From Xiphias gladius (Eukaryota; Chordata; Actinopteri; Istiophoriformes; Xiphiidae), in NCBI RefSeq assembly GCF_016859285.1, contig NC_053414.1, positions 27,734,261 to 27,798,260 on the forward strand: 64,000 nt of DNA, read 5' to 3'. Positions 1-11,800 of this stretch are shown in pieces. The notes under the pieces were generated by a model. The model did no database searches. It had not been told where the DNA came from and was given only the letters and a program-made list of their open reading frames with translations. Every line of letters begins with the position of its first letter. The first letter of the stretch is position 1. Both the position numbers and the translations under genes were made by a program.

Positions 1-2112
1 TGCATATCCACTTTGGGAGGAAATGTTGAATTATTTGTGAAGTTGTCCATCATGTCACGTACGGTATGACAAGCAAGCAATTTACTTGTCGTTTTGGAGC
101 TCCTGTTAGGTGTCCTGCTCAGTCCTGAGGTGTACCCAGATCAGCTTCCAGGTATATTAGCCCATCAGCTTCTTACTATGAGCCATTGGGTCCTCCATGA
201 ACATACACATTTTCTGCCAAAATTAGAACAGTTTTGGTTATTTCACATAATATATTTCTGTGTTACTTTATTCATCTCCGCTTTTCTCAGTGGTTTGAAG
301 TGGGGAACAGCTTAGTCGGAAAGAGGCAATGTCACAAATTTCCATGCACCAATCAGGATTTAGGTACATTTGCGTAAGACCGTATCGCGGCAAGCCTATT
401 ATAGCCAACTTTATTCATCAGCCTAATGCACTGAAAGCTTTGTCTTTTTAAAAACATTCTGTGTACAAATTTTTACTATTATGATTGTGAGGCATGTCGA
501 TAGACAGGTTGATCATGTAGCACATTGATACAGTAACTGTTGATATGCACGGACATAGTCATTATATTAAAAAAAAAAACTGAAAGAATTGGAGATAAAA
601 AAAAGAATGAAAAGGGAAAAAAACTTAAAACAAGACAAGGTCAAAACCTAGCATATGTCAGGACCGCATATGGTCAATGTGCAAAATTAAGGACGTAGTT
701 GAAAACTCTTTTGGAACTGCTGTATACAACTACTTTCAATGGAAAGTAGCTAAAAGCTCCTTGAAAGTCACTAAAGGGCTCTAAATGACATAATCCGCTG
801 ATTAGCATATTCACGATGTCATTGCGTCGTATTTGCATTCTGCCAAGTGTCAGCAGGGTTCAGCCTTTTATCTGTTTGCTTCTCTCCGACTGTCTGTGCT
901 CACACATACAGTATTTTAATACAGCTGCAGTCCAGACAAAGCTGTTCTCATTTACATGTTTTTCTGTTTCTGTCGCCAGACAATGGAACAAGTATGAAAT
1001 AGTGACGTAGCCCATTAAGACGACATGTTAACCAACAGTCACTTCCAAGCCATTTCCAAGCTGCTGCTCCGCACTGCTAAAATCCTGATTTTATAACTGC
1101 GACGACTACTTGCGATAGTTAAGGTTGTGGAACGGTCATGGATAAAAGAAACAATGACTATTTGTTTCAAACGGGAAACAAAAAGCAGTCTCCTGCGCGA
1201 AAGTCTTGTGTCTGTTGACTCGTCCATCCACCCCAACCTCTTCCTCACGCGGACTTTGTCATTCTATATGCTACATCATCTAAATTCGTCCTTTGCTCCC
1301 ATCATAATTACTACGGCCGCTACAAGTCGCCATAAAAGCAATAAAAGCAATAAAACATAATTATGTGGCGTAATAAGCTACTTGCACAGACGACCTGTCG
1401 AGTCGTTTTTTACAGGAGGACAGTGTCTGGTTTGCTTATGAAGACTTGACGCGGACTTGTGCCAAAAGACTTTAAAACAGCTCTGATCTGCACAACCACT
1501 TGGGGGACAGTCTGCCGTTGTCTGGTAGATTGACCATGATGTCAGATTCATATGTGCTGATTCTAAGGATATGACACTCATGACATGAGTTCACTGACTT
1601 TGGGTTCAGCATGAGGTGACACTGAAAAACGGGAAAAGAATTCAGTGAAATGTGGAGAGAACTTTGCAGTGAAAAATGAAGAGAAGGAGGAAAAGTCAGG
1701 CTCAGCAGGTGATAACTACCTCTCTTGTAGTAATGCAAACCATCACTTATGACCACTGCTGCGTCTTGACCCATAATGACAGCTGAGTGTTCTCTTTCTG
1801 CTCTCTCATTTGTTTTTGCTGCTAGTCCTTCAAACTCCTTCTACCCTTCAGTACCCTTCCTCTTTTCGCCTCGTTTTTTCTTCTTCTCTGCTTTTATTTT
1901 GCTTCACCCCATTGCTGTTGTCTCTCCACTTCCTCCTCCTATTCTATATTTATCATCACGCTTTGAATGACAGCCTGACAAATGATGTCAGAATCCCTCT
2001 TAGACATCTGTATGTGAGTGTATCCATCTGTTCGCCGTGTGTTTGTGCTGGTATGTCTTTGAATATGCGTATATTTGGTAAACTCAGCTCTTTGTGTGGA
2101 ATGTTTTTCTTG
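1..2112. other. Intergenic DNA, no gene recognised
   Basis: No open reading frame here resembles a known protein, and none is joined to another by convincing splice sites. The stretch is AT-rich with A-runs near 570-620 and a pyrimidine-rich part near 1800-1960. The one recognisable item is a copy of a dispersed repeat at about 1109-1241, listed separately. Confidence 0.6.
1109..1241 (+). repeat. Dispersed repeat, family A copy 1
   Basis: This stretch contains 'ggttgtggaacggtcatgg', then 'caaacgggaaacaaaaagc' and 'cgtccatccacccc'. The same order of words appears on the opposite strand near 16197-16330 and, in part, near 33600-33690. Shared non-coding blocks at unlinked places in one window point to an interspersed repeat, probably a non-autonomous transposon or SINE. 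The family name is not recognised. Confidence 0.6.
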
Positions 2113-2341
2113 TGCACATGAATATTTCCAAAAAAGGGTGGAATTTTGTAAAATAAAATAAAATATATATATATATATATATTTGCCGGGGGAATAGGAT
2201 CACAGCAGAGTTCATCACCTCAGAAACACACAAATTCACACTGAAATGCAAATGCTTATATCTTTGAAGACATAGTAGTTGAGAAAAATTTTGATGAGTC
2301 TGTGTCACTTATGCACATGAGAATATATCTTTTGTTTGGTT

Positions 2342-2422
<81 letters not shown>

Positions 2423-2458
2423 CGCGCGCGCGTGTGTGTTTGTGTGTTTGTGTGTGTA
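2113..2458 (+). repeat. Direct repeat copy 1 with TA and TG microsatellites
   Basis: It starts at tgcacatgaatatttcca, contains a (TA)n tract near 2164-2181, a ~160 bp unique-looking core beginning atttgccgggggaataggat, and ends in a long (TG)n run from about 2343. Nearly the same sequence recurs in the same orientation at 4302-4639. The microsatellite lengths and one ~20 bp indel near 2270 are the main differences. Open reading frames across the TG run (Cys-Val or Thr-His repeats) are artefacts. Confidence 0.9.
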
Positions 2459-4301
2459 GGCCTGCATGTGCGTGGATCCCACTTGTGTGATGCGTTGAGA
2501 ACGTCTGTCTCCCAGCGGGCCTCTCTCAAGGCCTACCAGCAACGGCAAACACCGCCAACGAGGGTGCGTTCGCACGTGTGTGTCGTGCCCACTTAAGCCT
2601 TCCAAATGTTCTCAGCTGCGAAGAGATCCAAGTACGTGACTCAAACGTCACACCTCTGCTGTTGCTATCTTTCTCCCCCTCTTTCACACAAATTCTCATT
2701 TTCATCTTATTCTGTCAACAATGAGCTCTGTTTTCCACCCCATGTCGGCATCAGTGGCTTTTCATCTTTTCCAGTCTTTTTGTTACACACACACATACAG
2801 CCACTATCTATTTACACAGAGGGTCTCTTCAATATTGTCTGGCATAATCATGCATGTGTATCGGAAGCCTTGCATGTTTTTCATATACATCAAACCAATG
2901 ACAGCACTTCATGGCTTCACACCAGCTTAAAGGTCTTTCTGTACCGTTCTCTACTCATCTCTTTGATATGGAAAATATATAGATTCCCACTGGAAAGAGA
3001 GGAAATGGCGGAAATGAAAAAGATGTGTGTACAAAGGGCTTTTTTGAAGTACCTGCAACCAAATAATGTGAATCAAGCATAATTAGGGAATTAAAAAGGC
3101 AAACATGGGTGAAAAGAAATGTAAAAGTGTGCATAGCAAGAGTTTCTGATGCACAGACAAATGAGAGAATAGAAGAGACACATACCTATTTCACTTCATA
3201 AATGAGTGAGAGAAAATCCGTGAATCCGAAGAGCTTTTCGGCTCATGTTGGAGGTGAACGCGTTAGAAAGACAAAGGAACAGGCAAAGGTGAAGAGATTT
3301 GAGGAGAAGATGGGAGAGAGATGAAAAAGAGGGAATGTTTGAAAGCTAGAGGACAGAGAACTGGTGACAAAAAGTGAAAGAAATGTTATACATGTAGGAG
3401 TCTGAGAGGCTGCGTGAACTCAACTCCTGATCACATGGAAAGGTTTACAACATGCAAAGTGCTGCTCACCTTTCTCACTTTCATGAGAAAGTGAGAAATT
3501 GTTTGCATGTTTGTGTACATGTGCGTGTTTCTGCGAGTGAGAGGGAGAGAAAGGGAGAGGAATGGGGACACTGCAGGTGGAGACAAGTTGTGACAAAGAA
3601 GTGACGCATTTGAACAAGTGCACACTAGCCAGCCTCCTCCCCTTCTCTGCTATGCTCCCTCTCTTCCCATGAATAAACTGAGTCATTCATATTCGTCTCT
3701 TCAACATACTCTAGCTTCCACAGAAAAGGTCACGCCCCACCTCCCAACCTCACTCGCAGTGATTCCTATCGTGTCTGGTGATTGAGTGACATGGATATTG
3801 TCCTAACAAACCCAGTCCGTTTTTATATATTCTACATAGAAGGTGCGTCATGGAATTTTTCTGCCGCACAAAAGATTGTCAGATGAATGACAAAGTGAAG
3901 GATGAGCTGTCAGATGGGCTTGTTTCATCCTTATGTAAGCATTACAAGCTGTGATTCCACCAAGTAAACTCGTTGCTACAGAGCGTGATCACTGTGCGGA
4001 TGTGTGTGTGTGTGTGTGTTTTTGCAGTGTGAGTCTGTGACTTTTGTAAACATATTGTTGGAAGAGTATAAAAAATGTAAATATAAACGTTCTTTAAATG
4101 CTCATTTGAAATGGGCAAAACCAACCCAACCATTTAGCTGCAGAACAGCTGCCAGATCACCTTTTTTGGCAGAGACAGACAATACAGCCAAAACAAATTG
4201 TTTTTAACATTAAAGTTTTTTTTGTTGTTCTCCAAGAAAAGTATAACTATTAAACAATACCTTTTTTATATAAATGGTTCACTCAAAAAAACTTATTTTT
4301 C
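2459..4301. other. Intergenic DNA between the two direct-repeat copies
   Basis: No gene is recognised. There is a short TG run near 4000-4020 and a perfect inverted repeat at 3471-3498 (12 bp arms TTTCTCACTTTC and its complement, 4 bp loop). The open frame at 2606-3082 has no recognisable domain and is interrupted in every alternative continuation, so it is not called. Confidence 0.55.
3471..3498. repeat. Perfect short inverted repeat (hairpin)
   Basis: Arms of 12 bp (3471-3482 and 3487-3498) are exact reverse complements around the 4 bp ATGA. It lies in intergenic DNA with no gene within 4 kb. Its function is unknown; it may be a remnant of a foldback element or chance. Confidence 0.7.
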
Positions 4302-4554
4302 TGCACATGAATATTTCCATAAAAGGGGGGAATTTTGTAAAATAAAATATATATATATATATATATATATATTTGCCGGGGGAATAGGATCACAGCAGAG
4401 TTCATCACCCCAGAAACACACAAATTCACACTGAAATGCAAATGCTTATATCTTTGAAAACATGCAGATATTTTGGGAACACGTAGTCGAGAAAAATTTG
4501 ATGAGTCTGTGTCACTTATGCACATGAGAGTATATCTTTTGTTTGGTTGACTGT

Positions 4555-4639
<85 letters not shown>
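4302..4639 (+). repeat. Direct repeat copy 2 with TA and TG microsatellites
   Basis: This is the second copy of the block at 2113-2458, same strand and same order: tgcacatgaatatttcca, (TA)n near 4347-4371, the core starting atttgccgggggaatagg, then (TG)n from about 4555. It has roughly 20 extra bases near 4462-4483 compared with copy 1. Copy 1 has no matching hairpin after its TG run; copy 2 does (4640-4704). Confidence 0.9.
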
Positions 4640-4641
<2 letters not shown>

Positions 4642-4704
4642 GTGAGGAAAAACCACATTTTTTCCTCACTTCTTCGTACTGTATCAAACCATGGAGATGG
4701 TTTG
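4640..4704. repeat. Two adjacent perfect hairpins after a TG run
   Basis: The first hairpin has 13 bp arms AAGTGAGGAAAAA (4640-4652) and its complement (4659-4671). The second has 8 bp arms CAAACCAT (4685-4692) and its complement (4697-4704), with a GGAG loop. Both arms are exact. They directly follow the (TG)n run of direct-repeat copy 2. Confidence 0.75.
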
Positions 4705-6219
4705 TGGGTTTTTCTGTGGTGAGATTTTGAAATATCCCCCTCTGGAGTGGAGGTTTCGTCTCTGCTCCTCGGGGCTTTGAAAAATTACATTCGAAAGGTT
4801 CATTAGAGTCATGACTTATAAATATTGCTCATGTCCTGGTGGCTCTGGATAATCCGCAGACCTTACTGTCAACAGTTTTAATTGGAGCAACCTGATGCTG
4901 AATAAACGGTCCCAATGAAGAACAGCGAGGAGATCCAAAGTAACCTGGGTATTGTTCCTGGAAATTCAATTTGCTATTGAGCTTTCCTCTGACTTTTCCT
5001 GTAGCGCCACCAGTAGATAAAAGTTTCCCCTTTTCAAGTTAAAAAAAATTGTTATCATCATATTAGAACACATCAACAATATTTGATGTTTTGCCGGGAC
5101 TGGAGGAACAATTACAGTGACCAGTAGCTCTTTCAGTGATCATATGAGCATGTGAGTATTGTACTGATCTAGACACGAAAAAATGTGAACCTACCCTTTA
5201 ACTCACTGTCAAATGTCATCGCATTTTCAAGTTTCTCTTTACTTTTAGGAAGACATAATCACGTGCCCACAACATCTGGGCTAAACGTGTCTGGATAATA
5301 TCATAAGTGCTCATGCTCAGCATCACGGTGATTTTATTAACAGTATTAGTGTTTGAATACTTTTTTCCACTTTAATTGTATTTCTGCAGGACGTTCTCAA
5401 CAATGCAAATAATCATTATTATTTAATTACTATTTGCTGTTTTTTTCTTTTGTTTGATGAAGTGTTGTCGGCATCTTGCAAGAGCAGGTGCAAGAGCAGG
5501 TGCTCGAGATGCTGGTGAATAGTAATGAAGTGCATACTGCTCTGTTTTCATTTCCACGGTTCCTGTTCTCTGCCTTTCTCATACTTGAGAAAGCTGGACA
5601 ACTGCCTGGAGGACTTATACAATGGCAACTCTGTCTGTGTGTCCACATGGAAGTGTGGGTAGGTGAGTATGTGTGCTTTGATTGCCTTAGGTGTTTGAGT
5701 GGACAGGAGCCAAGACAGAGAATGAAACTCACATAAAAGACAACAATTTGTTAAAACAAGTATGAATTTATTCTTTCTTTATGCGGCATCTTTCAAGAAC
5801 TTTTTTTTTTCTTTTACAGTAAAAATAAATTCCATATAAGCCAATCTGTAATAATTATTGTTTCTATCTCAGATACAAAACAGAGAACATGCACACTGAC
5901 AGAATAAACAAGGAAACTGGAGAAAATGGTATAACTGGCACTTTGGTCATCTGACAGTGACCTCACCGTCATGGCAACTGAAGAGCACCCAGGCTCAATC
6001 TGACCTCCTCCATGAGACTCAATAAGAGATTAAAGAGCAAGATTACACTGAATATTCCCCCACATGATTCTTCTCCAATGACAAAAAAAAAAAAAAAAAA
6101 AAAATCAAAGTCATTTTCAGTAACTCGCAAAAACAGATAGAGGGAAAGAAAAGATCTAATCTTGTTATAATTTTGTCTCTGTTGAAGCAAGGTTAACTGC
6201 CTTTGTGAGAGGATCTGTT

Positions 6220-6265
<46 letters not shown>

Positions 6266-8340
6266 TGTCTGTGTGTGTCCCTCACTTAATTTTACCTCCT
6301 ACTCTTTCACTCCTCCTACATCTTTGCCTTGCCCTCGTCACCTCTACTGGAGCTATAGACCCTCTCCTTCCATGCTGTCTCTGCCCTTGAGAGATGGAGA
6401 GAGCTTTAGAACAAAACGCGGCGCAAATAGGAGGAAAGACGTTGCCTATAGTATGGCACCTATAGTATTTTGCTTCCTCCACGGCTATGTGGAAACTTGT
6501 TTTGAAGAGGGAGGGATTAATAAGCACCGCTGAAGGAGAACCAGTGAATGCCTATATTTGGTAACTTCCTCCTTCTCCCTTTTTTCGGGCTACTGCCACT
6601 TCTCCTTAGTTTTGCAGACTCGGCATTAACAATTCCCTTTAGCTTTGACTTTAAAGCCCACTTCTCTATCACTTCACATCATCTCCATCAGTGTGTCGAC
6701 ACGTCAGTGCATCAGTTTTGTCTCCTGCTCTCTCCAGCTCCAGACTCTCTCATTGCTCTCTTAGTGTATTTACAAATCAGCCAATTTGCACCTCGTCTGT
6801 CCATCTGGCATCGCCCAGAAATGAGTCAGTGGAGTGACAAACGTACTGACGTAGTTGCCTTTTGCAGTGCTGCCAGCTTGTGAATCCATTCATCCTCATT
6901 TATCCACACACACACACACAGATGCCCGTGACAGCAAGAGCCAGTCTGAGCTGCCTATAGCTGTGACACTAGGTCCATGTTGTCAATCCTTTTAGTCCAT
7001 TTTATTCATACTGCAGCAATCTGCTACTTTTTGGTGGATTTTTGTTTTTCCTCATTTTACCCCACATTTGTTAGTTGCTTTTGCCTTCGAAAAACAAAAT
7101 GAGCGTGTAGTGCGCCTTAAATCCCCTTTTTAAAATATATTCAGTAATTCATTGCCCCAAAGAAAACCATGAAAGACAGCATGATTCAGGAAATATTCAG
7201 TATATTTTCTATCTAGATCTTCATCTGCATCCAAGTCAACAATCTTTACAAATTATATCAATATGTCACAGAAAGACATCAAAAAAACAAAATCTCTGGC
7301 TTCCTGACAAGAAGCATTCGTTCCCTGTGGTTGTCGTTAACAACACCATATTTACAAAAAATGATGGATGGTATGATGGATTGAACAACTACCAATGAGT
7401 GGATTTATTACTTCTCTCCTGCAGGTTGTTGCTTCTACTGCCAGCACTCTCCTTCATAGTGTGTCACTTTGCTCTCGCTGCTTCTTGTCTTATTGCCTCA
7501 CAAATGTCGACCCCTTCCTCTTCCCTTTTTTCTCTTCCTCTTTCTAACCCTGTTTCTTTAGAGATTCCATCCCCTTTTCTCGCTGTCATTTTTCATCTCA
7601 CTCCTTCTTCTTCTTTGACATCCCTGCATCCCTCTCTCTCTCTCTCTCTATTCCCTCCCTCCCAGCTTCACAGTATATTTCCCTGTCTTCTTTCTCTAGT
7701 AAACTCTCTGTCTCACGGTGCACCCTGCTCTGTCCTATTGAAGCGCTAGCCGTCACAGTTTTCCTGGATAAAGATGAAAGTGGTGGTGCTGGACCCAAAG
7801 ATATCAGTTCGAACACCTACAGAATACATATCTATTTACATGACACTTTAAGTGGTTACAGTATTGTCATTACTGTGCACTGATTCTAACAGTAATTGTA
7901 GTATTCGTAGCAGCCAGTTAATTGGATGCACTAATAGCACTAGAAGTTTTAGCTAAGTTGGTGACAAAATTGACAACATCATTCACAACTGCTATCAAAT
8001 CGCATTGATATTAGAGGTGGACTCAGCCCTCTTAGCCCTGATTGCAGGGAATTGTGACATCATACAGGTGAGACACAAAAAGCCATACCTGTAGAGTATT
8101 GTAGATATATTATATATGACCTTAGCTGAAGAACTGTTAGCAGCCCTGAAAAGTGTTAAGCCCTGTAAGTAGCAGATCCTAACCAGAATCAGAATCTAAC
8201 TGCCCCCCTATCTCCCTTGCTGTGCCTTTAGGATTGGCTTACAACAAAGCGGGCAAAGGGGGTGTAAAGAGTCTAACAGGGGTCCTCACAGCCTTTAAAA
8301 CAGGCTGGGAGGGACAGGGGAGTGGTACTGAGAGTCTTAT
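4705..8340. other. Intergenic DNA downstream of rtn4rl2
   Basis: No protein family is recognised on either strand. The stretch includes an A-run at 6083-6104, a (TG)n microsatellite at about 6221-6278 and pyrimidine-rich tracts near 7480-7720. The part nearest 8340 probably holds the 3' untranslated region of rtn4rl2, which is transcribed towards lower coordinates. A TTTATT (AATAAA on the minus strand) at about 7402-7407 is a possible polyadenylation signal, but this is weak. Confidence 0.55.
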
Positions 8341-10788
8341 TCAGCCAAATAGCAGGTGGAGGTTGAGGCAGAGGGTGAAAACAAAAAGGGCTAGTAGTGA
8401 GAAGAGAGAGGATGAGCGGGATGAGGGAGAGGAGGAAGATGGAGGCAGGTCGAACTCAGGCGGACATTCGAGCTCAAAGCACCGCAGAGTGACACCTGAG
8501 TCTTCGTTGCCGTAGTTTGCCCAGTACTCTTCTGGGTCAAGTTTGGGCAGCGCCAGCTCTTCCTCGCCCAGCTCGTACTTGACTACTGAGGTGGTTGTGG
8601 ACGGGCCTTTCCCGTACAACCCAGCCTTGACAGTCTCTGAGGATTTCTCAAAGATGCCTTTCGTGGACGACTGGGGCTTGTTCTTGTGGAACCACCAGCG
8701 GGTCTTGGTGCTGAAGGTGGTGGTAGTGGAGCCAGCGATGGAGCCTGGGTCGGGCAGGGGGCAGAGAGCGAAGTCCATCTCACGAAGGAAGCGAAGGTCC
8801 TGGCCGCGGCGGGTGGAAGGGGAGGCGCAGATCACCTCGGATGAAGAGACACGGGCCTCGCGGAACCACTCCCACAGGGCGCGGGCCTCACAGCCACAGG
8901 ACCAGGGGTTGGCATTGAGGCGGAGGAACTCGATGCCCTGGGTGTCCCTCAGGGCCTGGCTGGGCAGCTCAGCCAGGGAGTTGTTGAAGAGGAAGAGCAT
9001 GGTCAGGCGGCCAAGGTCGCGGAAGGCGCGGCGGTTCACCTGCCTGATGCGGTTGTCATGGAGGAGAAGGCGGTCGAGGTTGACCAGGCCGCGGAACACG
9101 TTCTCTGAGAGGGTCCGGATACGGTTGCCGTGCAGGAAAAGCTGGCTCAGGTTGATGAGGTCAGAAAAGATGTCGTCCTGCAGGAAGTGGAGATTATTCT
9201 CCTAAAGAAGAAAAGAAAAAAATGGAAAATGTGTTAGCATGAGAAGAACAGACATTCTAGGATTTGTAATATATGTAAATGGACGTTTGGGATGCTCTCT
9301 GTATGTATATGTGTGGGTGGCTGCATGTGTGTGTGTGTGTGTGTATCCAACTGTATGTCAGTTATCTGCGAGTCTCACATAGCCAGACTTATGTCCACAA
9401 TAGCTATCTGCATGCATTTATATGTCACTTCACCGCCCCTACCTGCAGATAGAGGAACTGCAGGCTGTAGAGCTTGTGGAAAATGTCATGTGGCAGGGCA
9501 GTGAGGCGGCAGCGGTGCATGTGGAGGCTCTGGAGCTTCTCTAGTCCGCGGAAGGCTCCCCCCTCCAGCCTGTGGAGGTTGGGGTTGTCCCCCAGGTCCA
9601 ACTCCTCCAAGTCCCTCAGCTCACTGAAGGCCCCTGCCTCAATCCACGAGATGTTGTTGGAGAACAGCCACAGAACCTGATGCAAGAAAGAAAAAAAAAC
9701 AGGATGCAAAGGTGATGTTTCTTCTCTGTGGATATTCTTTAACCTTAAATATAAGAAAACATTTAAATATATAACTTTTCTAAGTGTAAGAATGAAGAGA
9801 CAGCTTCGCCCTTCAGCGTCCCTTTCTGCAAACGCCGTTCTCCACACTCCCTCTCACCTGCGTCCCGAAGCCGAAAGAGCCAACTCTGAGCTCCACGATC
9901 CGGTTGTTCTGGAGGAACACGCGCTGCGACTCATAGGGCACTCCGACCGGCACGGCGGTGAAGTTCTGCGCCTGGCAGCTGACAGTCATGGGCGTCGGGT
10001 AGCACACGCACAGACGCGGGCACGCCGATGCCGGACTCGGCTTGCCGAGGACCAGCCACACCACCAGCCAGAGGGAGAGACCGCCTGGAGGAGAGCGGGG
10101 AGAGGGGGACAAGGGGAGAGAGGTGAGCCCGAGCTGTCCGTGGTGGTGGAATCATCCGTTACCAGCATACATACATACAACGGCACACAGAGTCAAAACG
10201 GATGAACATTTGCGCTCATTCAGTGCTGCATGTTAGAATTGTGTCTTTAGGTTTTAATTATTATATTTATGCACTGGTATTTTAGCTGTAATTGCATCTA
10301 GAATCCTAGGATGATCGTCTTGCATCTTTCTACAACAGAAGAAGTTGGCGCTTCGGCATTACACTCGCGCCGGGCAATGCGCACAGCATGATGGCAAAAG
10401 GGTTCAGCCAAAGCATCGCAGCCACATTTTACAGTCAACAAGAAGCTCTTGGTATATTCAGCTTCGCGTCCTGCACGTGCAATTTGGCTATTATAGATCA
10501 TAAACGAAGTCACTGTCTGACAGAACCTCCGAGTTTCATGTCGGTGTTGAATCATCCATCCAATCATGTATCCGACCCGATGTTACATTCAATATATCAA
10601 AGTACCCCAAGAGTTCTTAGATTAAAAAACGGAGAAACCGTGGCACAGGTGCCACCGGGAAGCAGAAGTAGCTCTACGCCTGTGGTATGCAGGGCATGCC
10701 CCAAACCCAAGAGGACAGGGAGAAACTTACTTTTGCAGCTGCGCACGATGGAGCAGCGTCGGCTCCGAGAAATCGAAGAAGTTTCCAT
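8341..10788 (-). CDS. rtn4rl2: Nogo receptor-like protein 2 (reticulon-4 receptor-like 2)
   Basis: This gene encodes a GPI-anchored neuronal surface receptor of the Nogo-receptor family, which binds inhibitory or adhesion ligands on axons. Coding exons: 10731-10788, 9858-10084, 9443-9676 and 8341-9201. All have GT-AG borders and the frame is kept, giving about 459 residues (the human protein has about 420). The first exon starts METSSISRSRRCS, followed by a hydrophobic signal (GLSLWLVVWLVLG). Next come the Cys-rich N-cap CPRLCVCYPTPMTVSC, about eight leucine-rich repeats (for example FRGLVNLDRLLLHDNRI) and a C-cap with NPWSCGC and ALWEW. The stalk contains EEYWANYGNED. A Ser-rich stretch and the hydrophobic tail SLLALFVFTLCLN fit GPI attachment. 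The stalk acid motif favours rtn4rl2 over rtn4rl1 or rtn4r; the fish a/b duplicate cannot be decided. An alternative ATG at 10112 would skip exon 1 and run through a good splice acceptor, so it was rejected. Confidence 0.93.
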
Positions 10789-10884
10789 CCCGAACCAAAG
10801 CCCAAAGCGAGTTAGCCTAAGAGGGCGAAGTAAAGCCTGCTATCTCCGCTGATGCCCTGGTTCCCGAGTCGGAGCGACTGAGAG

Positions 10885-10925
10885 TGTGCCGGTTGATGGC
10901 TACCAGTGCCCCATATATACTCGAG
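10885..10925 (-). promoter_or_regulatory. rtn4rl2: Possible TATA promoter of rtn4rl2
   Basis: On the minus strand a GTATATATGG box lies at about 10911-10920. It is about 125 bp upstream of the start codon at 10788, leaving a 5' untranslated leader of roughly 95 nt if transcription begins about 30 bp downstream of the box. The flanks (10900-11350) are more GC-rich than the surroundings. No transcript evidence is available. Confidence 0.35.
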
Positions 10926-11479
10926 CATCCCGTTATTGCCTACGGCAGTGGGCACCGTGGATTCTCCTACGTCACCGATCCGGGGTCATGAATGAGTGAG
11001 GGCGGCAAGTAACGGAAAGGGGAGGGGCCGACCGTAGGGGATTCTCTCGGAGAGCCGGTGCGCGCGTAAAGGCTGGATGGCGACGTGCGCTCAGACTGTG
11101 AGAGGAGGAGACTTTTCTCGACGCACATAGGAAGAGGGAGGGAGGGAGGGAGGGAGAGTGGAAGCAGAAACGGTGAGGGGTGAGGTGGTGGTGGGGGGGG
11201 GTGCAAGGCACGGCGCCCGGTAATGATGACTGGACTCTGTGGAGGAGCGGAGGACGGGTAGGAGAAGAGCGCACAGCTCGCTTCCTGGCTGGCTCTCTCA
11301 GAGACCGTTATGGTCTTTTTCCGGCGCGCTGCAGCCAGACAAGAAAGAGAGCGAAAAAGGCTTAGATGGTTCTGTCTTAGGAAAAGAGGGTGCCCCCCGA
11401 ATTATGATTCAGCCACAAGAGAGAGAATTCGGTGCCAGAGGAGAGTCATTCAAGAAAAAACATGATTGACTAGTATTTG

Positions 11480-11800
11480 CTCCATGCTCCAGTCAGGCTG
11501 TTTCTACATTAATTATAGCCCCTGACACAATTCCTCTGATGATGGAGATATGAAATGGCATTAATTGGCTAAACCAGCAAACAATGGTCAGATAGAAGTG
11601 GATTTTTATTTCCTATGATTTAAGGGCATTTGGATCAGTTTAATCCAAATGTGTCGAGGTGAATTGAACTGCTGAAATGTAATTCCTCTCAGTTTTATGG
11701 CTAATTTAATTAATTTAGTTAATTAGTTAATTAGCTTCATAAATGCTGGGAAACGTGCCAGTAATGAAGCCAGAAAACAAACAGAAAGACAGCAAAAGAC
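11480..11800. other. Candidate conserved non-coding element
   Basis: This ~300 bp AT-rich block about 0.7-1.0 kb upstream of rtn4rl2 carries repeated homeodomain-core words (ggctaatttaattaattta, gttaattagttaattagc) without being a microsatellite. Its texture resembles conserved enhancers, but conservation cannot be tested from one sequence. It is listed only as a candidate. Confidence 0.25.

Noticed and set aside
2305-2605. Open frames rich in Cys-Val or Thr-His (also at 4283-4687, 6205-6533 and 27999-28236)
   Set aside because: They are translations of TG/CA microsatellites.
8543-9205. 220-codon plus-strand open frame
   Set aside because: It is the antisense of the last rtn4rl2 exon. The minus-strand reading gives leucine-rich repeats and a GPI tail; the plus strand gives an Arg/Ser-rich protein without domains.
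10388-10852. 154-codon plus-strand open frame
   Set aside because: It overlaps the first exon of rtn4rl2 on the other strand, has no recognisable domain and no splice or promoter support.
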